Of a stretch of DNA of 16,943 bases, positions 1-6,706 are shown piece after piece (position 1 is the first letter of the stretch; every line of letters begins with the position of its first letter). A program made the position numbers and the translations under genes. The stretch comes from JBFHDX01 sp041584475. GTDB lineage: Bacteria; Pseudomonadota; Alphaproteobacteria; UBA8366; JADFVY01. The stretch covers positions 1 through 16,943 of the forward strand of contig JBFHDX010000082.1 in the NCBI GenBank assembly GCA_041584475.1. The letters are read 5' to 3'. The notes beneath the pieces are model-generated. The model searched no databases, was not told where the DNA came from, and saw only the letters and a program-made list of their open reading frames with translations.

Positions 1-28
1 CCATGTGGAGGCTGCTACGGGGTGTGCC

Positions 29-1591
29 ATGCAGCGGGTTCGCGAATCGTCCGGAAAGCGCGCGGATGCCGGCAGGAGTCGCGGCGGCCGCCGTGGCCGG
101 CGCATCGGCGCTGCACGTCGCGAAACGGCGGCGCCGGCATATATCACCCGCCGGATCCCCACCTTCGAGCTGCTCGACGAGGACGGGTTGACGGCGATCG
201 AGGAGCACGCCGAGTCGATCCTGCAGGAGATCGGCATCGAGTTCCGCGGCGACGCCGAGGCGCTGCGGCTGTGGCGCGAGGCCGGCGCCGACGTGCAGGG
301 CGAACGCGTGCGCATGCCGCGCGGTCTCGTCCGCGAAATCATCGGCACCGCACCCCCACGTTTCACGCAGCACGCGCGGAACCCCGCGCGCTCGGTCGAG
401 ATCGGCCATCCGCACACGGTGTTCTCGCCGGCCTACGGCTCGCCCTTCGTCTGCGACCTCGACCGCGGCCGGCGTTACGGGTCGCTCGAGGATTTCGAGA
501 ATTTCGTCAAGCTCGCCTGGGCTTCGCCGTGGCTGCACCATTCCGGCGGCACGATCTGCGAGCCGGTCGACGTGCCGGTGAACAAGCGCCACCTCGACAT
601 GGTGTACGCCCACATCCGCTATTCCGACAAGGCGTTCATGGGCTCGGTCACGGCGCCCGAGCGCGCCGCCGACTCGATCGAGATGTGCCGCATCCTGTTC
701 GGCAGTCAGTTCGTCGACGGCAATTGCGTCATCCTCGGCAACATCAACGTCAACTCGCCGCTGGTCTACGACGTGACGATGTCGGCGGCGCTCCGGACCT
801 ACGCCGCGGCCAACCAGTGCGCGGTCGTCGTGCCGTTCATCCTCGGCGGCGCCATGGGGCCGGTGACGACCGCGGGCGCGGTCGCCCAGGCCCACGCCGA
901 GACGCTGGTCGGCGTGGCGCTGACGCAGCTCGTGCGTCCGGGCGCGCCGGTGATCTACGGCAATTTCCTGAGCTCGATGTCGCTCAAGACGGGGGCGCCG
1001 ACCTTCGGCATGCCCGAGCCGGCGCTCGCCTATCTCGCGGTCGGGCAGCTGGCGCGACGGCTCAACCTGCCGCTGCGCTGCGGCGGGGCGCTGACCGCAT
1101 CCAAGGTCCCCGACTACCAGGCCGGGCAGGAGAGCGCGGATTCGCTGATGCCGGCGCTGCTCTGCGGCGCCAACTTCATCCTGCACGGCGCCGGCTGGTC
1201 CGAGGGGGCGCTGGTCATGGACTACGAGAAATTCATGCTCGACGCCGACCATCTCGGCATGATGCACGTGTTCATGAACGGCCTCGCGCTCGACGAGGAC
1301 GCGTTCGCGCTCGACGCCTTTCGTGAGGTCGGGCCGGGCCAGCACTTCCTCGGCTGCGCGCACACCATGGCGAACTACGAGACGGCGTTCCACGAGCCGG
1401 CGCTGACCGACAACGCCTCGTTCGAGCAGTGGGAGCAGCTCGGCTCGAAGGATTCGCGGACGCGCGCCAACGAGGCCTGGAAGACGGCGCTGCGCGAGTA
1501 CGAGGCGCCGCCGATCGACCCGGGCGTCGACGAGGGGCTGCGCGAGTTCGTGGCGCGCCGCAAGGCGTCGATGCCCGACGCCTGGTACTGA
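29..1591 (+). CDS. MttB-superfamily (trimethylamine methyltransferase family) protein, non-pyrrolysine type
   Basis: About 520 residues that read as a COG5598/MttB-type TIM-barrel methyltransferase. Characterised members (MttB, and the non-Pyl enzymes MtgB and MtpB) move a methyl group from a quaternary or tertiary amine to a corrinoid protein. The reading frame has no in-frame amber codon, so it belongs to the non-pyrrolysine branch, whose known substrates are betaines such as glycine betaine and proline betaine. Recognisable stretches are LDEDGLTAIEEHAESILQEI near the N-terminus, the GGTICEP and GNINVNSPL segments, and the C-terminal RRKASMPDAWY. The N-terminal ~40 residues are Arg/Gly/Ala-rich and probably disordered, which I recall from alphaproteobacterial homologues. 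The start is uncertain: ATG at 29 is chosen, GTG at 5 is in frame, and no stop separates the frame from the window edge. Two TMADH-family genes follow on the same strand. The substrate is not determinable from sequence, and no corrinoid partner is visible. Confidence 0.85.
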   Translation: MQRVRESSGKRADAGRSRGGRRGRRIGAARRETAAPAYITRRIPTFELLDEDGLTAIEEHAESILQEIGIEFRGDAEALRLWREAGADVQGERVRMPRGLVREIIGTAPPRFTQHARNPARSVEIGHPHTVFSPAYGSPFVCDLDRGRRYGSLEDFENFVKLAWASPWLHHSGGTICEPVDVPVNKRHLDMVYAHIRYSDKAFMGSVTAPERAADSIEMCRILFGSQFVDGNCVILGNINVNSPLVYDVTMSAALRTYAAANQCAVVVPFILGGAMGPVTTAGAVAQAHAETLVGVALTQLVRPGAPVIYGNFLSSMSLKTGAPTFGMPEPALAYLAVGQLARRLNLPLRCGGALTASKVPDYQAGQESADSLMPALLCGANFILHGAGWSEGALVMDYEKFMLDADHLGMMHVFMNGLALDEDAFALDAFREVGPGQHFLGCAHTMANYETAFHEPALTDNASFEQWEQLGSKDSRTRANEAWKTALREYEAPPIDPGVDEGLREFVARRKASMPDAWY

Positions 1592-1700
1592 CGGTCGGGG
1601 CGGCCGGGGACGACGGCATGGCGGCACGGCGACACGGGGACGCTTCCGGCGGCCGATGCGGACCTCGCGCGGCGGGCGACGGCGCCGCCGGGATCGGCGC

Positions 1701-3686
1701 ATGAGCACCGCCTTCCCACACCTCTTTCAACCCACCGCGCTGCGCCACCGGACGCTGCGCAACCGGCTCGTATTCGGCGCCCACACCGCGAACATGGCCG
1801 AGGACGGGCTGCCCGGGGCGCGCCACCGGAGCTACTACGAGGAGCGGGCGCGCGGCGGCGCGGCGATGATCGTCGTCGAGCCGGTGCCGGTGCACCGCAC
1901 GGGCGTGCTGACGCGCGGCAATTTCCGGTACGGCGACGATTCGGTGATCCCCGCGTTCCGCGCCATCACCGAGGCCTGCAAGGCGCACGGCGCGGTAATG
2001 ATTCACCAGCTCTACCATGTCGGTCAGCACGGCGACGCCGACAACTCGTTCGCCCCCAACTGGTCGCCGTCGGGCCTGCCCTCCTACCACGATTCCGACG
2101 GCAGCCACGCGATGACCGAGGCCGAGATCGACGAGGTCATCGAGGGCTACGCCGAGGCGGCGCGGCGCGCGTACGAGTCCGGGTTCGACGGCGTCGAGCT
2201 GTTCGCCGCCTACCACGCGCTGATCGACCAGTTCTGGACACCGTGGTCGAACCGGCGCGACGATCGCTGGGGCGGTTCGTTCGACAACCGGATGCGCTTC
2301 TCGTCCGAGATCGTCGGCCGCATCCGCCGCCGCACCGGCGACGACTTCATCGTCGGCATGGCGGTCAGCATGCACCCGGTCGTCGAGGCCTCGCTGTCGG
2401 TCGAGGCGATGCAGGAAATCGCCGCCTGGCACGATGCGCGCGGGCTGATAGATTACGTCACCTGCGGCACCGGCAGCTATTTCGACTTCTACCCGCTGAT
2501 GCCGACGGTGCTTTACGAGGACAAGCTGGGCGCGCCCTTCGCGCAGGCGCTGAAGCAGGTCGTCAGGCACGCACGCGTACAGTGCGAGAGCCATGTGCGT
2601 ACGCCCGAGAACGCCGACTACGTGATCGCCGCCGGCCAGGCCGACCTGGTGTCGATCGTGCGCGGCCAGATCGCCGATCCGCACCTCGCCAACAAGGCGC
2701 GCGACGGCCGGCCCGAGGACATCCGCCCGTGCCTGAGCTGCAACCAGATGTGCTGGGGCCGCCGCTACCGCGACTACTGGATCTCGTGCCTGGTGAACCC
2801 GTCGGCTGGCCGCGAGTTCGAATGGGGCGGCGACCGCCTCGAGCCCGCGCCGGCGCCGCGGCGGATCCTCGTCGTCGGCGCCGGCCCGGCGGGGCTCGAG
2901 GCAGCGCGCGTCGCCGCCGGGCGCGGACACCGGGTGACGCTCGCCGAGGCCGGGTCAAAGCTCGGCGGGCGCTTCCGGCTTGCCGGCCTGCAGCCGCGCC
3001 GCGGCCAGATCCTCGATCTGATCGACTGGTACGAGACCACCCTGTCGAAGCTGCAGGTGGACGTACGGCCGAACACGCCGATCGAGCCGGAGGACATCCC
3101 CGCGTACGGCGCCGATGCGGTCGTGCTGGCGACCGGCTCGCTGCCGGCGGGCACGGGCTTCCAGCGCGCGCTGCCGCATGTCGAGCGCCTGCCCGGGATC
3201 GACGCCGGCAACGTCTGGGCGGTCGAGGACGTGATGGCGCGCAGCGCCCGCCCGGGGCGGCGCGTCATCGTCCTTGACGACATCGGCCACTGGCACGGCG
3301 CCGGCACCGCCTGGCATCTGGCGGAGCAGGGCCACGCGGTGACCATCGTCACCCGCTTCGCGATGGCGGCGTGGGAGCTGGTGCGCACCGCCACCGACTG
3401 GCCGCTGCGCCGGAAGCTGGCGCAGCTCGGCGTGGCGACGGTCGGCGACGCGGCGATCACCGCCTGGCACGGGGACGGCGCCGATATCGTCGACCTGCGC
3501 AGCGGGACGACGCGGCGCATCGACGCCGACGCGCTCGTTATCGCGGCGACCAACGACGCGCAGACGGCGCTCGGCGATGCGCTCGCCGGCGGCGATCTCG
3601 AGGTTCATTCGATCGGCGACTGCGTCGCCCCGCGGCTCGCGGTGATGGCGATCTACGAGGGCCGCGCGCTGGCCATGCGGCTGTAG
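1701..3686 (+). CDS. TMADH/2,4-dienoyl-CoA reductase-family FMN-[4Fe-4S]-FAD oxidoreductase
   Basis: A 661-residue flavoenzyme with the two-part architecture of trimethylamine dehydrogenase, dimethylglycine demethylase DgcA and 2,4-dienoyl-CoA reductase. An Old Yellow Enzyme-type FMN barrel (about residues 5-360) is followed by an FAD/NAD(P)-type domain (about 390-650) with a GAGPAG dinucleotide motif at 393-398 and a late IGDCVAPR flavin-contact segment. Four cysteines, C344, C347, C351 and C363, have the C-x2-C-x3-C-x11-C spacing of a [4Fe-4S] centre in this family. Barrel signatures include QLYHVGQHG and the NRRDDRWGGSFDNRMRF segment. The gene lies 109 bp after the MttB-like gene and 28 bp before the StcD-like gene, so it is probably cotranscribed with at least the latter. 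ATG 1701 is chosen because family homology starts there; an in-frame ATG at 1656 would add an Arg-rich leader. The likely role is oxidative N-demethylation or a related amine/betaine step, but the substrate is unknown. Confidence 0.85.
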   Translation: MSTAFPHLFQPTALRHRTLRNRLVFGAHTANMAEDGLPGARHRSYYEERARGGAAMIVVEPVPVHRTGVLTRGNFRYGDDSVIPAFRAITEACKAHGAVMIHQLYHVGQHGDADNSFAPNWSPSGLPSYHDSDGSHAMTEAEIDEVIEGYAEAARRAYESGFDGVELFAAYHALIDQFWTPWSNRRDDRWGGSFDNRMRFSSEIVGRIRRRTGDDFIVGMAVSMHPVVEASLSVEAMQEIAAWHDARGLIDYVTCGTGSYFDFYPLMPTVLYEDKLGAPFAQALKQVVRHARVQCESHVRTPENADYVIAAGQADLVSIVRGQIADPHLANKARDGRPEDIRPCLSCNQMCWGRRYRDYWISCLVNPSAGREFEWGGDRLEPAPAPRRILVVGAGPAGLEAARVAAGRGHRVTLAEAGSKLGGRFRLAGLQPRRGQILDLIDWYETTLSKLQVDVRPNTPIEPEDIPAYGADAVVLATGSLPAGTGFQRALPHVERLPGIDAGNVWAVEDVMARSARPGRRVIVLDDIGHWHGAGTAWHLAEQGHAVTIVTRFAMAAWELVRTATDWPLRRKLAQLGVATVGDAAITAWHGDGADIVDLRSGTTRRIDADALVIAATNDAQTALGDALAGGDLEVHSIGDCVAPRLAVMAIYEGRALAMRL

Positions 3687-3702
3687 GCGCGCGGCGGCAA
3701 CC

Positions 3703-3708
3703 GGGAAG
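3703..3708 (+). promoter_or_regulatory. Shine-Dalgarno for the StcD-like gene
   Basis: GGGAAG lies six bases before the ATG at 3715. It supports that start and independent translation initiation inside the 28-bp intergenic gap. Confidence 0.5.
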
Positions 3709-3714
3709 ACGACG

Positions 3715-5757
3715 ATGACGAGCAAGGACCCGCTGCTGCAACCTTACCGGCTCAGGCATCTGGAGCTGCGCAACCGGATCATGTCGACGGCGCACGAGCC
3801 CGCTTATTCCGAGGACGGCATGCCCACCGACCGCTACCGCCACTATCACGTCGAGAAGGCGAAGGGCGGCATCGCGCTTACGATGACCGCGGGCTCGGCG
3901 CTCGTCGCCGAGGATTCGCCGGCCGCGTTCGGCAACCTGCACGCGTACAAGGACGAGATCGTGCCGTGGCTGCGGCGGCTGTGCGACGAGTGCCACGAGC
4001 ACGGCGCCGCGGTGATGATCCAGATCACCCATCTCGGGCGCCGCACCGGCTGGAACAAGGCGGACTGGCTGCCGGTCCTCGCCGCCTCGCCGATCCGCGA
4101 GCCGGCGCACCGCGCCTTCCCCAAGCAGGCCGAGGACTGGGACATCGACCGCATCGTCGGGGCCTATGCCGCGGCGGCGCAGCGCATGCAGGCGGCGGGC
4201 ATGGACGGGATCGAGATCGAGGCGTACGGCCACCTGCTCGACGGTTTCTGGTCGCCGGCCACGAACCGGCGGACCGACGAGTACGGCGGCTCGCTCGACA
4301 ATCGGCTGCGCTTCACGCACCGCGTGCTCGACGCCGTCCGCGCCGCCGTCGGCGACGACTACATCGTCGGCATCCGCATGGTCGCCGACGAGGACTGGGA
4401 ACAGGGGCTGAGCCGCGAGGAGGGCATCGAGATCGCGCAACGGCTCGTCGCCGGGGGCCGGGTCGACTTCCTCAACATCATCCGCGGCCACATCGATACC
4501 GACGCCGCGCTGTCGCGCGTGATCCCGGTACAGGGCATGGCATCGGCACCGCATCTCGACTTCTCCGGCGAGGTCCGCGCGGCGACGAAGTTTCCGGTGT
4601 TCCACGCCGCGCGCATCGCCGACGTCGCCACGGCGCGCCACGCCGTCGCCGAGGGCAAGCTCGACATGGTCGGCATGACGCGCGCCCACATCGCCGACCC
4701 CTACATCGCGGCCCGCGTCGCCGAGGGCCGGGAGGCTGAGATCCGCCCCTGCGTCGGCGCCACCTACTGCCTCGACCGCATCTACGAGGGCCACGAGGCG
4801 CTGTGCATCCACAACCCGGCGACGGGCCGCGAGGCGACGATGCCGCATGTCATCCGGCCGACGACGGGGACAAAGCACCGGGTCGTCGTCGTCGGCGCCG
4901 GCCCGTCGGGCCTCGAGGCGGCACGCGTATGCGCCGGACGCGGCCACGCCGTGACGCTGTTCGAGGCGGCGCCGCAGGCGGGCGGGCAGGTGCGACTCGC
5001 GGCACGCATGCGGCGACGGTCGGAGCTCATCGGCATCGTCGACTGGCGCGTCGAGCGCTGCGCGGCGGCGGGCGTCGACATGCGGTTCAACACCTATGCC
5101 GAGGCCGGCGACGTGCTGGTCGAGGAACCGGACGTCGTGATCGTCGCCACCGGCGGGCTGCCCAACACCTCGTTCCTCGAGGACGGCGAGCCGCTCGTGG
5201 CGACGAGCTGGGGCGTCCTCTCCGGCGACGTCAAGCCGGGCGAGGACGTGCTGCTGTATGACGACAACGGTGCCCATCCGGGGATGCAGGCCGCCGAGTT
5301 CCTCGCCGAGGCCGGCAGCCGGCTCGAGCTGGTGACGCCGGAACGCTTCTTCGCGCCGGAGGTCGGCGGCCTGAACCATGTCGCCTATGCGCAAAGCTTC
5401 CAGCGGCACGGCGTCACGATCACCATAAACACGCGCCTCGTCTCGGTGCGGCGCGAGGGCAATAAGCTGGCGGCGGTGCTGGGCAGCGACTATACCGAGC
5501 GCACGCAGGAGCGGCTCGTCGACCAGGTGGTGGTCGAGCACGGCACGCTGCCGCTCGACGACGTCTATTTCGCGCTGAAGCCCGGCTCGTCCAATCTCGG
5601 CGAGGTCGACTACCAGGCGCTGATAGCCGTGCGGCCGCAGGAGATCGTGCGCAACCCCGCCGGCAGCTATCGGCTGTTCCGCATCGGCGACGCGGTTTCG
5701 AGCCGCAACATCCACGCTGCGATCTACGACGCGCTGCGGCTCTGCGTGGCGATCTGA
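3715..5757 (+). CDS. stcD: N-methylproline demethylase-like flavoprotein (StcD/DgcA group)
   Basis: A 680-residue TMADH-family flavoenzyme. The family couples oxidative N-demethylation (releasing formaldehyde) to FMN, an Fe-S centre and FAD, with electrons passed on to ETF-like acceptors. Long stretches, such as LRNRIMSTAHEPAYSEDGMP, THLGRRTGWNKADWLPV, GMTRAHIADP and IGDAVSSRNIHAAIYDALRL, match what I recall of rhizobial StcD, the stachydrine-pathway N-methylproline demethylase; dimethylglycine demethylase DgcA is the next closest. The barrel covers about residues 5-360 and the nucleotide-binding domain about 388-680, with GAGPSG at 394-399. The Fe-S region reads CVGATYC and then a Cys 12 residues later (C346, C352, C364); the position of the usual second ligand is Ala349. 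The substrate is probably a monomethylated cyclic or linear amino acid, possibly produced by demethylation of a betaine. The next gene is an unrelated arsenic operon. The family call is firm; the exact substrate is an inference. Confidence 0.8.
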   Translation: MTSKDPLLQPYRLRHLELRNRIMSTAHEPAYSEDGMPTDRYRHYHVEKAKGGIALTMTAGSALVAEDSPAAFGNLHAYKDEIVPWLRRLCDECHEHGAAVMIQITHLGRRTGWNKADWLPVLAASPIREPAHRAFPKQAEDWDIDRIVGAYAAAAQRMQAAGMDGIEIEAYGHLLDGFWSPATNRRTDEYGGSLDNRLRFTHRVLDAVRAAVGDDYIVGIRMVADEDWEQGLSREEGIEIAQRLVAGGRVDFLNIIRGHIDTDAALSRVIPVQGMASAPHLDFSGEVRAATKFPVFHAARIADVATARHAVAEGKLDMVGMTRAHIADPYIAARVAEGREAEIRPCVGATYCLDRIYEGHEALCIHNPATGREATMPHVIRPTTGTKHRVVVVGAGPSGLEAARVCAGRGHAVTLFEAAPQAGGQVRLAARMRRRSELIGIVDWRVERCAAAGVDMRFNTYAEAGDVLVEEPDVVIVATGGLPNTSFLEDGEPLVATSWGVLSGDVKPGEDVLLYDDNGAHPGMQAAEFLAEAGSRLELVTPERFFAPEVGGLNHVAYAQSFQRHGVTITINTRLVSVRREGNKLAAVLGSDYTERTQERLVDQVVVEHGTLPLDDVYFALKPGSSNLGEVDYQALIAVRPQEIVRNPAGSYRLFRIGDAVSSRNIHAAIYDALRLCVAI

Positions 5758-5783
5758 CGACCGGTGTCCGGCAGGAAATTCCA

Positions 5784-5811
5784 TTGCATCGTTCCATATT
5801 TCGACTATTAT
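5784..5811 (+). promoter_or_regulatory. Candidate sigma70 promoter of the ars operon
   Basis: A -35-like TTGCAT (5784-5789) and a -10-like TATTAT (5806-5811, five of six consensus bases) are separated by 16 bp. The predicted transcription start falls at or next to the A of the arsR ATG (5818), which would make the transcript leaderless. No Shine-Dalgarno precedes that ATG, which fits. The -10 box sits inside the inverted repeat at 5800-5815. Confidence 0.5.
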
Positions 5812-5815
5812 CGAA
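5800..5815. promoter_or_regulatory. Candidate ArsR operator (inverted repeat)
   Basis: TTCGA (5800-5804) and TCGAA (5811-5815) form a perfect 5-bp inverted repeat around a 6-bp A/T-rich spacer (CTATTA) in an otherwise G/C-rich region. It overlaps the -10 box and ends two bases before the arsR ATG, the usual place for autorepression by an ArsR/SmtB repressor. The geometry resembles alphaproteobacterial ArsR sites; binding itself is inferred. Confidence 0.55.
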
Positions 5816-5817
5816 TT

Positions 5818-6150
5818 ATGGAAACAAAGGACGCCCTCGATGCGCTCGCGGCCCTTGCCCACCGGCACCGGCTCGACGTCTTCCGGATGCTGATCCGGAC
5901 CGGTCCGAACGGACTCCCCGCCGGCACGATCGCCGGTGAGCTCGAGCTGGCGCCGTCCAGCCTGTCGTTTCACCTGGCGCAGCTCGAGCGGGCCGGACTG
6001 ATCCGCTCGCGGCGCCAGAGCCGGAACGTGATCTATGCTGCGGACGTCGAGGGAACGCGCCGCCTGCTGGCGTTCCTGACCGAGGATTGTTGCGGCAGCC
6101 AGCCGGAACTGTGCGGTGAGCTCGCCAAGATCAACGAGTCCTGCGGATGA
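5818..6150 (+). CDS. arsR: ArsR/SmtB-family arsenic-responsive repressor
   Basis: A 110-residue winged-helix protein. The N-terminal helix contains LDALAALAHRHRLDVFRML, the recognition helix is around residues 45-60 (APSSLSFHLAQLERAGL), and a beta-wing follows (RSRRQSRNVIYA). Cysteines 91, 92, 99 and 109 lie in the C-terminal tail (DCCGSQPELC). They are good candidates for As(III)/Sb(III) ligands, placed as in alphaproteobacterial ArsR proteins rather than in the helix-3 CxC of the plasmid R773 ArsR. It would bind the repeat overlapping its own start and release it when arsenite binds. ATG 5818 is preferred over the in-frame GTG at 5764 because homology begins at METKDALDAL and the operator and promoter occupy the upstream bases. 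Its stop overlaps the next start (ATGA), indicating translational coupling. Confidence 0.9.
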   Translation: METKDALDALAALAHRHRLDVFRMLIRTGPNGLPAGTIAGELELAPSSLSFHLAQLERAGLIRSRRQSRNVIYAADVEGTRRLLAFLTEDCCGSQPELCGELAKINESCG

Positions 6151-6656
6151 CCGAGCGTGTCCACAGGGTGCTGTTCCTCTGCACCGGCAATTCCGCGCGC
6201 AGCATCATCGCGGAGAGCGTCATGAACCGCGTCGGCGCCCCTCGTTTCGTCGCCTACAGCGCGGGCAGCCATCCCACGGGACTGCTGAGCCCCTATGCGC
6301 TGGAACTGCTGCAGGTCCTCGATTATCCGACGGATCGGCTGCGGTCCAAGAGTTGGGACGAGTTCGCGCGGCCCGGCGCACCGACGATCGACTTCGTGAT
6401 CACGGTCTGCGACGACGCCGCCGGCGAGGTCTGTCCGGTCTGGCCGGGACGGCCGGTGACCGCCCATTGGGGCCTGCCCGACCCTGCCGCCGCGCCGGGC
6501 AGCGCAACGGAAAAGCGGGCCGGCTTCGCCGATACGCATCGCCTGCTTTACGACCGTATCGTCGCCTTCACGCAACTGCCGCTCACGAAGCTTGACCCCG
6601 CAAGCGTTCGATCGCGGCTCAACGAGATTGGCCGCCTGTTTCCGGCAAACGCCTGA
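6147..6656 (+). CDS. arsC: Arsenate reductase, low-molecular-weight phosphatase class
   Basis: A 169-residue cytoplasmic enzyme that reduces arsenate to arsenite for export. It has the LMW tyrosine-phosphatase P-loop CTGNSAR (nucleophile C12, R18), followed by the redox cysteines C88 and C96 in VCDDAAGEVCPVWPG, and an Asp (D112) in HWGLPDPA matching the general-acid loop of the family. This is the Staphylococcus pI258/B. subtilis-type ArsC rather than the ArsC of R773; whether thioredoxin or glutaredoxin recycles it cannot be read from sequence. It overlaps arsR by 4 bp and is followed 47 bp later by acr3. The C-terminal ~30 residues extend past the catalytic core. Confidence 0.9.
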   Translation: MTERVHRVLFLCTGNSARSIIAESVMNRVGAPRFVAYSAGSHPTGLLSPYALELLQVLDYPTDRLRSKSWDEFARPGAPTIDFVITVCDDAAGEVCPVWPGRPVTAHWGLPDPAAAPGSATEKRAGFADTHRLLYDRIVAFTQLPLTKLDPASVRSRLNEIGRLFPANA

Positions 6657-6688
6657 CGCGATCGCAGCGTCGCGCGGTCCGACCGAAG

Positions 6689-6706
6689 CATAGAGACAAT
6701 TCTATG
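6689..6706. repeat. Inverted repeat overlapping the acr3 start codon
   Basis: CATAGA (6689-6694) and TCTATG (6701-6706) are a perfect 6-bp inverted repeat with a 6-bp spacer. The right arm contains the acr3 ATG (6704-6706). In RNA it could form a small hairpin over the initiation region; in DNA its 6-bp spacer matches the arsR operator, though the arm sequence differs. It could be chance in a short A/T-richer gap. Confidence 0.35.

Noticed and set aside
5..28. GTG at 5 as start of the MttB-like gene
   Set aside because: It is possible, but sits at the window edge with no upstream context; ATG 29 is used. The true start could even lie before the window.
1592..1700. Regulatory element or small gene between the MttB-like and first TMADH-like genes
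   Set aside because: The 109 bp are uniformly G/C-rich, with no promoter-like boxes, dyads or plausible short gene.
1272..5973. Long minus-strand open frames (552 and 811 codons) opposite the MttB-like and TMADH-like genes
   Set aside because: They are antisense shadows of G/C-rich genes, rich in Arg/Ala/Asp/His low-complexity sequence, with no recognisable domain, and overlap well-supported coding sequences.
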